64,000 nucleotides of DNA from Litoditis marina (lineage: Eukaryota > Nematoda > Chromadorea > Rhabditida > Rhabditidae): the NCBI GenBank assembly GCA_964036275.1, contig OZ038434.1, forward strand, positions 27,761,511 to 27,825,510. Direction: 5' to 3'. The notes below the pieces were generated by a model. It saw only the letters and a list, made by a program, of their open reading frames with translations, was not told where the DNA came from and made no database searches. The position numbers and the translations under genes were made by a program. This document shows positions 26,401-37,313 of the stretch, one piece after another. Position 1 is the stretch's first letter, and every line of letters begins with the position of its first letter.

Positions 26401-29400
26401 CTCAAAATATTTTTATTGGACTTCTTTTATATTTCTTGTACATAATTATCCAAAACTAATCTTCACTTTCTTTACACTCGTTTTTTATACTAATTGAACT
26501 CTTTTTCTATGGTTACGAAGTAACGGTCATTTTTGATAAAAAAATGATATTTTTGAACAATAAGCTAAACGAGGAATGTTATGTTTTTCTATTGGAGTTT
26601 TAGACCGTGCCGTAATGCAGAACGTTTGGTGTAGTTGTAACCTCGTTCAAGTGATAGCAAATTTTCCACTCTAGACTCCAGGCAGGAATCGAACCTTCGT
26701 TCGCCGTGCGTGAATAGAGCATTTATCCAATCCGCCAATCAGACATGTGAAAAGGAGTGAAAACCAAGCTGTACCCGCCTGTCATGAGTTCTTCATTGGA
26801 AAACGTTTTCCTACTACACGTTAAACTCGTCTTTCATTTTTATTTTGACGAAACCGGTCTATCCATAATTTTTTGCGAGACCATTTTCGGCTCTCTCACA
26901 CGTTATATTCAAATTTCAGACATACCTGGAAAATACGTATATCTCAACTTTTTTAGAGCTTCTCAATAATGTAAAAATTTTGGGAATAAGTTAATTTTGT
27001 GCAAAACTATGCCGAGATTTGAGGAGGCGGACACTTTTGTCGCCGCCGCCGCCGCCGCCGCCCCGCACGGAAGCCATTTTTGCGAGACGTTGGGCCCTCT
27101 AACTCCTCTCAATAAATAACTACTTGGAAAGTGAACTTGGTATCTTGTAGACGTGTTGCCCTTCAGTGATTCATGCAAAAATCTAAGAAAATGGTCGACG
27201 TACTTTGAAGAAAATTGTAATAATCTGTTTTGTAATGTCTGCAGACCTTTGAACAAAAACTAATCTGCGCAGCGCTCCGCGCTGCGCACGATAGTTCGTC
27301 AGGCATCCTCTCAAATAAATTCATCAAATACTACTTTGTTTATAATACTTAATAGTCTGCAGAACGGGATGCCTGAATCGCTAAAATTTTCTTTCTTACA
27401 ACGTTTTTGTTTTCACTTCAGTTACGTACTCTGCAATTTTTTTTGTTTCCGTTCAACCTCTCTTGATCATTTTGTTAAGTTTTGAGAAATTTAGTTTCTC
27501 GAACAGGATATTCAGATGGAAGTTTAGTTTGGCTTAGTTTAGGAAGTGCTGTGTTTGGACAAACAACTGTCTATTCGCACCTTCCAGAAACGTTTTACTC
27601 CATTGTGTATTTTTCACCAAGTAGGCACCAGCCATCACTTCGAAGTTGTAAAATCGATCATAGAAGGTGATGTCAAAACGGTCATCGATAAATTCCTCGA
27701 TTTTGCTGAAGAGCGAAACGTATTTTGATATTGTGTATGATGAATAAGAACAGCGTTCTCTGGCACGGTGAGTTTAAACGACATAGATGATACAATCAAC
27801 AAAGAGTTTACGTTCACAAGGTAGCATGCAGGCTCTGTAGAAAACCACTGTAGTTCAGTTGTAGTTTGAAGTCTATTCACGCCACTGTTTTACGAATTCC
27901 AAGAGAATGCAACTAAAAACACCGTTGAGGCGACATACGCCGTATACGCTTATTTCGAGCAAACGGTGAATCTTAAACAATGAACTCAACTGAAAATGAA
28001 CGATGGTGATCTTACAAAAAACAGTAATAACCAGAGAGTAGGTTCCGTGCGAGCCTAGGGCAGGTTTGTGATTTTCAAAAGTGAACAAACCGTCTAGGGT
28101 TCACGACTCCAATATCGGCATCAAGAAAGAGAGTGTAGTCGGTTCGATAGAGGAGCTGAGCAGCTACACAATGACGTCGGAAAAACTTCTAAATAACTGG
28201 CATTATTCTTTAATGAACTGACCCTTTTGTTTACAAATGTCAAATTGCTCAAGCTTTTCATTTCGATTACACGACTTTACGATGGGTCTTGTACTATTGA
28301 ACAGCATTATGTTCACATTGTTAATTACAACCGCAAATTATTATTTAGTACTAAGTACTGCATGCATTCATGAATGACCCTGTTAGTGGGGATATTTCGA
28401 AGTTTCCACCATCAATTTTTGTTTGATCTTAACTATGTGTATGCTCCTACGTTATTTCATGATTTTGTCCAAGTATCCCTCTAATCTTTATGTCTACAAC
28501 TACTCAGGTGAAGAGTCAAGGGAGTAAAAGGCACTAGAAGGGGGGTTTCGGGTATACGAGTGGGTGGGGGCCTCAAAGGCTCTAAAAGGCCCGCGATTCT
28601 ACAGTCAACTGCGCCCGCCCGCGAATAATGTGCTCGGCGGCTAAAACCCGATTAGTCCTTCAACTCGTGAAAATTTACCAATTTTATAAGTTTTTTCTTA
28701 TTATAATTTGTTTTATATACTAATTTTTCGGTATATTTTAGTTCGTAGTCCTCCGATCGATGTTTCACGTATATGCATCTCATATTTCTGTGAAACGCTT
28801 GAGTTAAATTGTAGTTTTCCTTGTCAAAATCCTATTTATGCCTAAAACTGCCGTCCGTTTTCTTTCCACGGATTAAATTCTTTGGAACTTCCTTCTATCC
28901 TCTTTACTTTTAGGTCACCCAATGATCTTGTATCCCCCTCCTCTCTGATCCGATGGGCGTTTTTCTATCGAGGTGAGGAAATGTTCATACAAAATGTCAT
29001 GTGTTTTTGAACGAAGAGATGAAACTTCTTCGCAAATCAGCACTCAATTTAAAAGTGGAGAGTGATTGAGCTTGAAAAAGATATCATGGCTTCATTCCCC
29101 TTCTCATCAGGTTCTGAGTTTTCTAAAACTTGAATCCTGACATTGATTTCAGCTGGCAGACCTTGCGTTTGATGTGTTAACGATTTTTCGATGTGTCAAC
29201 TTTATAGACAGGTGCGCGTTTATTGACAGTCACACATCAAAAAAACATTGAGCTCGCGCTCATTTGCTCTATATTATATCTGCTCAGATCTTGGTTAGTT
29301 TAAGAGAATTTCTATTGGCAACATTTTTTAGTGTTTGTTTGTTTTCAGGCTTGTTTTGGCCTCGCTGTCTTCTCGTCGCTGGAAAGAAGAACATATTAAT

Positions 29401-32400
29401 CGTCGAAACGGTCAGTTATAGTTAAAGTTTACTATTTCTCAACTTGCCGATCTCGCAAAACCTCGTTCTTGGTTAAAGTTGTTCATTTTGAGGCAGAACA
29501 TGTTCGGTTTATCATTCGGAAAGAATGGAATTTGTTGATGTACATGTGCTGCATGTCAAGAGTCCCAAGTTATAAATGGTTAAGGTTGGCAAAAACGGCG
29601 AATTCTTTATTTAACTCGGTATTTTGTTGACCCTAACAGTTAACCATTAACCGGGTTACTTGTTGAACTATTTTTTAACTACTTGTTAACGCCGAACTTC
29701 CTCCAAAAAACATTGTAAAAGAGGGTTACAACGGTGTTAACAAAAGGGTTAACCAAGTAACCCGGTTAAGGTTTACTGATAGGGTTAACGAAATACCGGG
29801 TTCCTTGTGGAATTGGCTGAAAAAAAACCCATGAATTGTTGTATTCTTAAACTGGCTGAATAGCTTCAACAATTGAAGAATGGGACCACTTTTTGCCCCA
29901 CCTAGGAGAAATGAGCCGTTTTGACTAGTTTTGTACGAAATACGGATTCCTACCCCATTCAATAATGAATTGCGTCAAAAATCGAAAAAGAAGCAAGACG
30001 ATCATATGTGAGAAGTTTTGTTCTGATATTCATAGAATTAACAGTAAACTGAAATCAAAGTTGAAATTTACTTTAACTATATGTTTGGATATCTCTATCG
30101 TAATACTGGAGGCACAACTGGTGCCAAGTCTTCCACAAAACAACTAATGTTCCTGATGTCTGGTTTTACAGGACTTGAACCACGGCAAATTTGATGAGCA
30201 ATTCGTTGACGTGGGCCTTACCAGAACCACTCCTCCGGACGATCTGGATCTATTTCCACACTAGGAAGTGGTTAGTAGCAACATATTTTCATTTTGGCCC
30301 AAATAGTTTGGCGAAAGTTCAGTTATTTGATTTAATGTCCATACATGTTATGCGAAACTTTAACTTTTAGATTATACCAAATACCAAGCAGATACCAACT
30401 TACAGGGGGGGCAGAAAGGAAAGCTAGTTTAGGTACCCCGGGGTACCTTAATATAACGTTGCACGCGCCAAAACAGGCAAACACGTGTCAACCGTATGTG
30501 AATTATAGTTTGTTCCACCCACTTATAACCTTCTACAGTAATCTGTTAACACTTCCAGGTCAAAGTGTGGTATATTAGCGTATTCAGAAGTCCTCAAAAT
30601 TTTGATAGTGTTATCTGCATGTTTACTACTACTAACTCTGAGAATTTGAAACCAAACTGATGATTTTTTCATTAGAAAACACCCCCTTGAATAATTGGCG
30701 GATTACTGTAGGAGTACATCGATTGGTGAAACAGACTATAGGTTCGTTAGTTCGAATTGAAAGTTATACCTATCGGTTTCTCTTAATAAGCTCTCACACC
30801 ATTTACCATTACTCAGACAACTTTTCTTTTTAGTTGAGTGGAATCATACATCTCATGAAAAGTTTCCGACTATATAGTAAAAAATCATACTTTCAGATTC
30901 GAGACACAAGAACTATAGTCCCCGGAGAAAACGACACTCCAACTACAATTTTTCGAGATCATTTGTGTTATTTGTCATTATGGACTAATAAAGTGAATTG
31001 TACATTATATTGTGATTTTGTGAATTATCAAGCATTACGTTCATGCATTCGCACCAATAGCAAAAAGCGTTTTTTATTATTATGGATAAACTAAAAAATT
31101 CCCGAAACCCGACTTTTGGGCCCTTTCGGGAGATTTCGGGAGATTAAAGGTTCCTTTTAGGCCCGCGATTTTGGCCCCTAAATCCCCCTTCTAGGGCCAT
31201 TTCTTCCCTTCACTTTTCACCTATGTATGATTCAAACATGTATTCATTTATCGATCTATTGTTATCGATATGTATGAACTTGAGTTATTATTAAAATTCA
31301 TAATCGAGATACTGATAGAGCAGGTGTAACGATTTCATATTCTCATGAAAACTCGAAGTGATTCCGACACTGGGATTTTTTTCACCACAGTTATTTTCCG
31401 AATTCCGCACGGATTCACTCTGGAAATTTACATGGCAATATAATGAATGTACCGTGTAAACTCTGGGGGAGGGGGGGGGGGTTGGAAATTCCCTAGGAAA
31501 TCCAGAAAATGTCATGATACTATCACGTGAAGATGAGAGGCAAATTCGCGGAGAATCCGAAAAAAAATTAAATAAGTGTTAAACTAAATGTTTTATGTTT
31601 TGAGTAAACCTTGTATTATTATTTACGTAATTATGTTTTGAAAACTCATCTTGCACGATTCTAGCTGATTTGCACCATCTGAGATTCGAACCCTCGAGCA
31701 ATCGGTTTTGGATCCGCACTTTTACCACTGCGCCATGACCGCGTGTGAACAATCGAGCCGAGTAATTCTGTATATTTGGAAACTGCGCTCTTATCTTCAC
31801 CCCGTTTTTCCCCTGGATTCACCACGGATTTACCCCGGATGCGCGTGGGCTTACCACGAAGTCACTACAACCACAGATCTATCGGAGAGACCAGATTCCT
31901 AAAGATTTTCGGAAGTTCGAAAATCGAACTTCAGCGCAATTCAAAATGAATTCCATCTTCCCTGTTTTCCTAAACTCATCAAAAAAGCAGACTTGTTTCA
32001 TTTAATGTCAGTTTTTTCGATGGAACAAGTAGCTTGCTGTCTCAATGTGACCGCTGCTCCGACCTTCACATACTATTCTGAACAATTCACCGCAACTACG
32101 AAACACACAGTTGTAAATCATGCTGTTGTCTTTACTGGTTGGTAGACGAGAGCTCTCTTCGTTCCCCTGTTTCTACCATCTCTACACTACGTATCCAATT
32201 CAGATATCCAACATGGCGAACATGGAGGCGAAGACGCGATAAGAAACTCGGGCCACTCGCGGCAGGGAATCGCTGGTCCGTATTCTCAACAGAATGCATG
32301 TTGCACGCAAGCAGTCCTCCTCCTGCTTCCTTCAAAAAGTTTCTCGCATGTCACTGGATCAATGCCATTATAGCATTCGATTATCCACCATGATGTCTTC

Positions 32401-34124
32401 AGTAAAGGAGGGACCAAGATCAACTCAGAAGAAACTGCTACTACTAAGTACTGTGTCATGTATGATGATCACCTCCTCGTAACGAAGCGACGTGAAAGCA
32501 TAAATATGAAAATATGAAAATACGAAAAGAGGTCCAATATGAGCAAAACTCACATCTCTATGTGGACATTGCGCGGAAAAGCTGCTGTCATTCACCAAAA
32601 GAAATGTGTAGTTCTGTATTTGTGTGTAACACTTGAGCGAATCTAGAAACAAACATACAAACATACACGAAGTTTAGTAAGAAATTCAGAAAAGTAGATT
32701 TACATACCTATGGCGTGTTTATAGTAGTCCACATTGCTACTTTTTTCAACCACTACCACAATTTGGATGGATGGGGAAGAGCTTGAATCTATGTCTGCAC
32801 CAGTTGTCTTTGAATGAATATTTGTGTCAACATATCGCAACTGAAATTGGCAAGTGTTAATGGCCATGTTTCGAACAGAGCAAGTGTTTTCACCGTTTGC
32901 ACTGTTTATTGTTATAAACTTAACTTGTTATTGTTATAATATGTGCGATTTTCGACAATTGGTGCACAAAATCTTCGTAGAATGAGTTGTTCAGAAATTT
33001 CCTGAAAAACACACGGTCTCAGAATGTTTCAGGGTTCTTATTGTAACCCAACCACTGTTCATATCCAACCAACTATTCATTTCTCTGCACAGAAGGACAG
33101 CCGAGAGCAAATCATTAGTGCGATAAATCACGCAAATTTTGGGTGGTATGAAAAGTGGGGGCCAACGACTGTGAGATTTGTCTTCTGCTGTGCCCCCCGT
33201 AGACAACTACTCTCAAATTGAACAGCTACTGCTACACAAACCGAAAAATACTAATATACTTTAGTATAACTATGTTCATTACAAACATACAAAAGTCGTA
33301 AAATATTTTTTCAAACCTGTAAACTAGAATATACAAATCACAGATGTGCACTCAACGTAGTCCGTTATAGAGTTTCTGGTTTTGTACTTGTACACATTGG
33401 TTTGCAGTTTTGTTGATTACTCCAACTCTAGGCATATTATTCAACAGTTGTTCTCTTTTTTGCAGCGGTTGTTTGTAGATTCTAGTTCACAGGTTTGAAA
33501 AAATATTTTACGACTTTTGAATGTTTGTAATGAACATAGTTATACTAAAGTATATTAGTTTTTCTCGGTTTTTGTAGCAGTAGCTATTCAATTTGAGAGT
33601 AGTTGTCTACAAGGCGCACAGCAGAAGACAAATCTCACAGTCGTTGGCCCCCACTTTTTTATGAATTTTTCTCTTTTTGTATACATGCCGTAGGTATGGT
33701 TTCATCTGTACGGTGGATAAAATTGTTATCTTGATTGACCACTTGTCAAGTATTACCATCATTCGAGAAAAAATATAACGTCAACATTGCACTTGTGAGA
33801 GCTTACCGGAATACGTCATGTTTGAATGAATTTTCATCGTGAATTGACAAATTCAACGAAATTTTCAGCATTTGAAAATATATTTCACGTCAATTCTAAA
33901 CTTTTGAAAGTTGACGTCATCTGCCTTTCATAATCTCAGAATGTTTGAATGAAGTTTCATCGTGAATCCACCATTTGCACAGCTGAGAGCCAAGGCAACA
34001 TTGAGAAATTTGTAACCTCCGTTTTTGTCGGATAAAACCAGGAGTACACCATCATCAAAATAATCACTACTACAAAGACACGCAAACGAACAGTTTTGGC
34101 GAGAATGATTCCGCACTGGTTCAT
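23458..34124 (-). CDS. DUF273 putative glycosyltransferase, complete ten-exon gene (389 aa)
   Basis: Exons in transcript order: 34124-33972, 32840-32708, 32642-32554, 28188-28091, 27705-27581, 26113-26049, 25857-25690, 24258-24134, 23740-23666 and 23596-23458. They total 1170 nt and every junction keeps phase. The start ATG precedes MNQCGIILAKTVRLRVFVVV, a signal anchor (about residues 10-28), so a type II Golgi/ER protein is expected. Conserved blocks are [49 protein letters not shown] with [10 protein letters not shown] (a DxD motif), [92 protein letters not shown] and NDTWSYDAN. This matches nematode DUF273, which is related to GMA12/MNN10-type galactosyltransferases; DxD is inferred to bind the metal and sugar-nucleotide. 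Intron 3 (4.4 kb) carries a 2.7 kb transposon-like element. Confidence 0.88.
24628..24770 (-). repeat. GC-hairpin dispersed repeat, degraded copy
   Basis: GCACTGCGCGAACCGCTGTG leads into CAGATTAGTTTTTGCTC, and about 95 bp on comes TTTTTCGCGAAACTTGCCC. Same arrangement as the other members but with a decayed hairpin. It lies in intron 7 of the DUF273 gene, directly beside a MITE family A copy. Confidence 0.4.
24838..25155. mobile_element. MITE family A, copy 3
   Basis: The left arm AAAAACGAGTGTTAAGAAAG ... GTGTACAAGAAATACGAAAG ... GATCTTTCGAGAA mirrors the right arm CTCGAAAGATCCG ... CTCCAAAACTATCATTTACT ... ACACTGGTTTTTATAAC. It lies in intron 7 of the DUF273 gene. Confidence 0.65.
26180..26495. 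mobile_element. MITE family A, copy 4 (best preserved ends)
   Basis: The ends are ATTAGTATAAAAAACGAGTG and the mirror CACTCGTTTTTTATACTAAT, with inverted repeats of about 100 bp through GATTAGTTTTGGATAATTAT and GAGGAAAA. It lies in intron 5 of the DUF273 gene, just upstream (in transcript sense) of exon 6. Confidence 0.8.
26496..26604. repeat. Second copy of the MITE-adjacent shared flank
   Basis: Near-identical to 13019-13120, including CTATGGTTACGAAGTAACGG and CTATTGGAGTTT. Here it is followed by unrelated sequence, whereas the other copy runs into the gypsy fragment. Confidence 0.7.
26676..26750 (-). pseudogene. tRNA-like relic
   Basis: On the minus strand TTGGCGGATTGGATAAATGC resembles a D arm/A box and AAGGTTCGATTCCTGCC a T arm/B box, with a short TTC/GAA stem where the anticodon arm should be. 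The acceptor stem is not clearly paired. Probably a tRNA pseudogene or SINE head, within intron 5 of the DUF273 gene. Confidence 0.4.
27000..27291 (+). repeat. GC-hairpin dispersed repeat, copy 3, with CGC trinucleotide run
   Basis: Same landmarks as copy 1: GCGGACACTTTTGTCGCC, then about seven CGC units (27041-27062), CCGCACGGAAGCCATTTTTG, and 200 bp later AAAACTAATCTGCGCAGCGC with the hairpin. It lies in intron 5 of the DUF273 gene. The trinucleotide run differs in length between copies. Confidence 0.6.
29153..29410 (+). pseudogene. F-box-like exon pair inside the intronic element
   Basis: Exons 29153-29211 and 29349-29410 have clean splice signals (GATTTCAG, CAG|GTGCGC, TTTTCAG, ACG|GTCAGT) and join in phase. 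They read LADLAFDVLTIFRCVNFIDR then LVLASLSSRRWKEEHINRRN, fitting the F-box pattern (leucine-rich start, conserved Ser-x-x-Trp end). F-box proteins recruit substrates to SCF ubiquitin ligases and are highly expanded in Caenorhabditis. No ATG exon precedes it. The next acceptor, at about 30172, gives an early stop in the required phase, so this is probably a fragment. It runs opposite to the host gene. Confidence 0.45.
29617..29799. repeat. Imperfect long hairpin built from GGTTAAC/GTTAACC
   Basis: CGGTATTTTGTTGACCCTAA and AACCGGGTTACTTG on the left are mirrored by CAAGTAACCCGGTTAA and TAGGGTTAACGAAATACCG on the right. The arms are about 65 bp with a 50 bp loop. It could be a small foldback element nested in the 2.7 kb insertion. 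Confidence 0.65.
31672..31742 (-). pseudogene. tRNA-like relic
   Basis: On the minus strand ATGGCGCAGTGGTAAAAGTG fits an A box and a GCGC/GTGC D stem, and GAGGGTTCGAATCT fits a B box. The T stem and anticodon stem are mismatched. Probably a tRNA pseudogene, within intron 3 of the DUF273 gene. Confidence 0.45.
33151..33660. mobile_element. Foldback/MITE element with about 175 bp inverted repeats
   Basis: The left arm from AAAAGTGGGGGCCAACGACT through GTGAGATTTGTCTTCTGC, GACAACTACTCTCAAATTGA and CTAATATACTTTAGTATAAC to AAATATTTTTTCAAACCTGT is mirrored almost perfectly by the right arm ending GTTGGCCCCCACTTTTTT. The loop is about 150 bp. Both ends touch ATG, a possible 3-bp duplication. No coding capacity. 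It lies in intron 1 of the DUF273 gene, and the arm identity suggests recent activity. Confidence 0.8.
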
Positions 34125-34409
34125 AGTATAAATTATTCTGAAACTGCATTATTAGCAGAATAGTCACCTGCATTTACACACATCAAAACCAAAATGAAAG
34201 TATAAAAACCTGGGTCAGTGGGGATGACAAGTAAATTCTTGAAATATTGCCCGAAACGAAAGTTCAACAAATGATAGATTATAACGTTAGATAATACAAT
34301 TTGAAAACATTATCAAAAATTGGTTTGTGCTTTCCCGATGTTATTGAATGCTTCGTTAGCAATGTAAGAACCAGTTAGTCATAATCTGCCAACCCTATGA
34401 AATTGAGAC

Positions 34410-35426
34410 ATATAAGACGCTCCAATCTGAATGGTTTCGGAAATCAGGAAATCCTAGTGATTTCATGAAGTTTTTAGGATGAGACTTTTAACCATCGAAG
34501 AGTTATCACTTTTTTAAATTAATTTTGATTGGACATCGGGTAGTCCCCATTGATTTGAAGTTCAAACTAAAAACCAAACAATCGAATCGCTGTGTCCCGA
34601 TTCAGGAAATTGAAAAAAGTGTGTCACGAAAAATTGCAGTTTTCACAAATCTCTCAAAAAATTGTGTCACAATTTTTCACACTTCAATTTTTTGGGCACA
34701 GTTTTTTACACTTAAATTTTTTGGACTCAATTTTTCACACCTACAATTATTGTGTTTCAATTTTTCACTTTTCCAAATATTGTACGTGTTCCAGCGAGAG
34801 AGGTTATTACTTAACCACTCGTGTCGTGCGATACTAATGTTTCCTTCCATACCCCCCTGACTGCGCCGTATCTAGTATTGGCGATTAGAGCAATGAGAGG
34901 CAGAGAAACGAGCGCGCATCGAGAGCATCGCCCTATTAGAGAAAGAGACGCAGAGAAAGAAAAGCCGAGACAGATCCGCAGGATTTGAAACCATAACAAG
35001 ATACGTATCATTAAGAGCTGTGTCGAAGAGTATCACAGCACTTACGCGCGAGAGACATACGAAGTGCAAAGTACCTCTCTTTAGAGAAACAAATGTGTCA
35101 CAATTTTTCACACTTCCATTTTTTGGGGACAATTTTTTGGGCACAATTTTTCACACTACAATTTTTTGGGCACATTTTTTCACACTGTTTTCAACTGCGA
35201 AAATTCGTATTATAATGTTCTGAAAGGAAAATAATTGTGGCAGAGTATTTCGAAACATACAAATATTCGGTAGTTTTATCTGCGCTCCAAATGAGAGCGA
35301 CACAAGAATTAGAAGAATTGGACTTTTCAGAAAAAAATATCGGACAAGTCTGATGATGCACAATATTTTGAGGTTTTCCAAGAAATTATCTAAAATGGAA
35401 ACCATTAAGATTAGAGCGTCTTATAT
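34410..35426. mobile_element. Terminal-inverted-repeat element B, copy 2 (enlarged)
   Basis: The left end ATATAAGACGCTCCAATCTG and the right end (other strand: ATATAAGACGCTCTAATCTT) match copy 1 at 14501. It is about 1 kb, against 352 bp for copy 1. The extra length comes from a degenerate repeat of TTTTTCACACTTCAATTTTT with TTGGGCACA units (34670-34790, again 35095-35190) and an unrelated GAGAGA-rich block between them (about 34795-35085). It lies just upstream of the DUF273 gene's first exon. Confidence 0.7.
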
Positions 35427-35570
35427 GATTCAAATAAATATCCTAATAAAACAGTATATAAACAAAAACGTAGAAAAAGGTCAATTAATATAACAGTATA
35501 TTATGAAACAAACAAAAACAAAATTGTGAAACAATTCAAACAAGAACTGTTGTTTTTTCATACGAAAAAG

Positions 35571-35576
35571 ACCGTT
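35571..35576 (+). repeat. Left 6-bp direct repeat (ACCGTT) of the palindromic element
   Basis: ACCGTT immediately precedes the first base of the palindrome and recurs immediately after its last base at 44873-44878. It is the expected footprint of a 6-bp target-site duplication. Confidence 0.75.
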
Positions 35577-35619
35577 AGTAGTGGATATGCCTCAAATATA
35601 CCACCCCCTGCGTCGCGGT

Positions 35620-35702
35620 CGGCAGCCGCGCGCGTCGCGGTCGGCAGCTGGCGGCGCCTGGAGGCAGCCTGGGGGACAGCCCGCCGCTGGGGCGGCAACT
35701 AC
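35620..35702. repeat. GC-rich subterminal block
   Basis: CGTCGCGGTCGGCAGC occurs twice in tandem, followed by GGCGGCGCCTGGAGGCAGCC and a C/G-rich run. It contrasts sharply with the AT-rich surroundings. The mirror copy is at 44747-44829. It may be a terminal recognition region of the element. Confidence 0.7.
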
Positions 35703-35802
35703 AAAGACCACAAAGACTACAAATCTGAAACTACAAAGTTCAGACTACAAATTTTTTAAAATATTAAAATTATTCAAATGTACTAAATGTTTCAAATATT
35801 CA

Positions 35803-35905
35803 AATATGTTTCATATGTTTCAAATATGTTTCATATGTTTCAAATATGTTTCATATGTTTCAAATATGTTTCATATGTTTCAAATATGTTTCAAATATGT
35901 GTATT
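35803..35905. repeat. 20-bp tandem repeat in the left arm
   Basis: About five units of TTTCATATGTTTCAAATATG. The mirrored array at 44545-44650 has the same unit and similar copy number, so it predates or was copied with the palindrome. Confidence 0.8.
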
Positions 35906-36566
35906 TCGCAACACCTACCGTAATATCCCAAATTTTCAAATACTTGCCGCCAGATGCCACTTTCATAGAACAATGGGAGAAGCTTAAGAGAACAATAGAG
36001 GTCACCAAAAACGCCACTAGGCCCAAAATACCAACACTTTAACAAAGTTTGTTTAGCGTCTGGCGTCTAGTCAAAAATGCTCTCTCACTACTCTAGTGCC
36101 TAAGGCCACAATTTTTTCAATCGATAACTCAGAAAGCTTACTATAGCGGCCGATGCCGCCCAAGTTTATCGCGTGTCACGCGAGGGTGGCAAGAAGAACA
36201 ATAGCTGGCGGTATGGATCAAAGGCACCGCAACAGACGCCCATGTTTGTACAGAAGCTAATACACTTCCGTCCGCATATCGGGCTACGAACCGAAATCAA
36301 ACTTTGAAAGTTATAGTGAACAATCTGATTCTCGAATGCGTCGAAAAGTGATTATTCAAAGGTTCCTGGCCAATATTGTTGCGACAGCTATCAGCACAAC
36401 GCAAGTTCAGTACAGTTCGCTCGAGTGACCAGAAAACCAAAGTTACCGACATGACAAGAGGTTGAGAACGACTTCTGCGTTTCAGGAAGAATCACCTCAC
36501 GACGCTGCTTATTGACTCCATTCCTACAGTTTTTTAAACCATTGTGTTCACTTTCGAAGCGGTATT

Positions 36567-36991
36567 TTGCGCGAGTTCAGAATATTTAGCGAGAACCGTT
36601 CCTCATCTCAAGTTCTGGCCGAGATTAATAGTTTATCTAAATTTCGCGTCGCTTACCGATACAAATTGGTTCGAAAGTATCGTTTTCGAACTGCCATGCC
36701 GTGGCATCTCAAAGAAACGGGCGATGTTCATCATGCCGTTCCCATTAATGAGCGTTGGTACAGTGAGAACGACAAGTCATAAACATGAAATCACGAGCGG
36801 CATCGCGTGACAATGGTAAAAAAAAGTTCATAAAATTATTTTCTGACAATAATTCAACAAACACCCAACAAAAACCAACAACAGACACGGTGGTTTCATT
36901 CCTTTTCAGCGACTCTGTTCATCACCCAAGGCACAATCTCCAATCAAATTGTTCATGTCGTGTAAATTATTTTCAGATTCCACGTCGGTAA
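36567..36991 (+). other. Two adjoining conserved frames, left arm
   Basis: An open frame to 36782 containing RVAYRYKLVRKYRFRTAMPW and ERWYSENDKS, without an ATG, is followed directly by an ATG frame (36785-36991) beginning MKSRAASRDNGKKKFIKLF. Mirror copies lie at 43883-43668 and 43665-43459. They may be pieces of one decayed gene. No family recognised. Confidence 0.3.
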
Positions 36992-37313
36992 CATGTTGTG
37001 GCCCATCACTTGAACTGCTCTGATATTAACTGTTACGTTAGACGTCTCCATAACCTAAGGGTTTTCGCAGTGAATTTCAGACCTTTCGATGGATAATTGA
37101 TGCTACACAATGTTTTAGAGAACATATCGACATCAGTGTAATCCGATCAAAAACTTCACAAAAATGCCAGAGTATTATGATGCTAGATCTAGACGCGTAG
37201 CCACGTAAAGTGATTAAACCGTGTTGATTTTGAGAAATCCGATGAATGTGTGTTAATTTTAAAGAATTTAGAAAAAAAACACCAAGAATCGAATATTAAC
37301 AATTAGTTCATTA

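Larger units (their letters stand above)
28506..31222. mobile_element. 2.7 kb element with diverged terminal inverted repeats
   Basis: The left end AGGTGAAGAGTCAAGGGAGT continues into AGGCACTAGAAGGGGGGTTT. The right end, read on the other strand, is AGGTGAAAAGTGAAGGGAAG then AATGGCCCTAGAAGGGGGAT. Both sides also carry GGCCCGCGATT further in. Identity over about 40 bp is near 83 percent, so this is an old insertion. It fills most of intron 3 of the DUF273 gene. No transposase was recognised inside; the only coding-like content is the F-box-like exon pair. No target duplication was evident. Confidence 0.55.

Noticed and set aside
35581..36042. Long open frame through the GC-rich end and the tandem repeat
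   Set aside because: Low-complexity translation (YVSNMFHMFQ-like repeats) produced by the 20-bp tandem array, whose effective period keeps the frame open.
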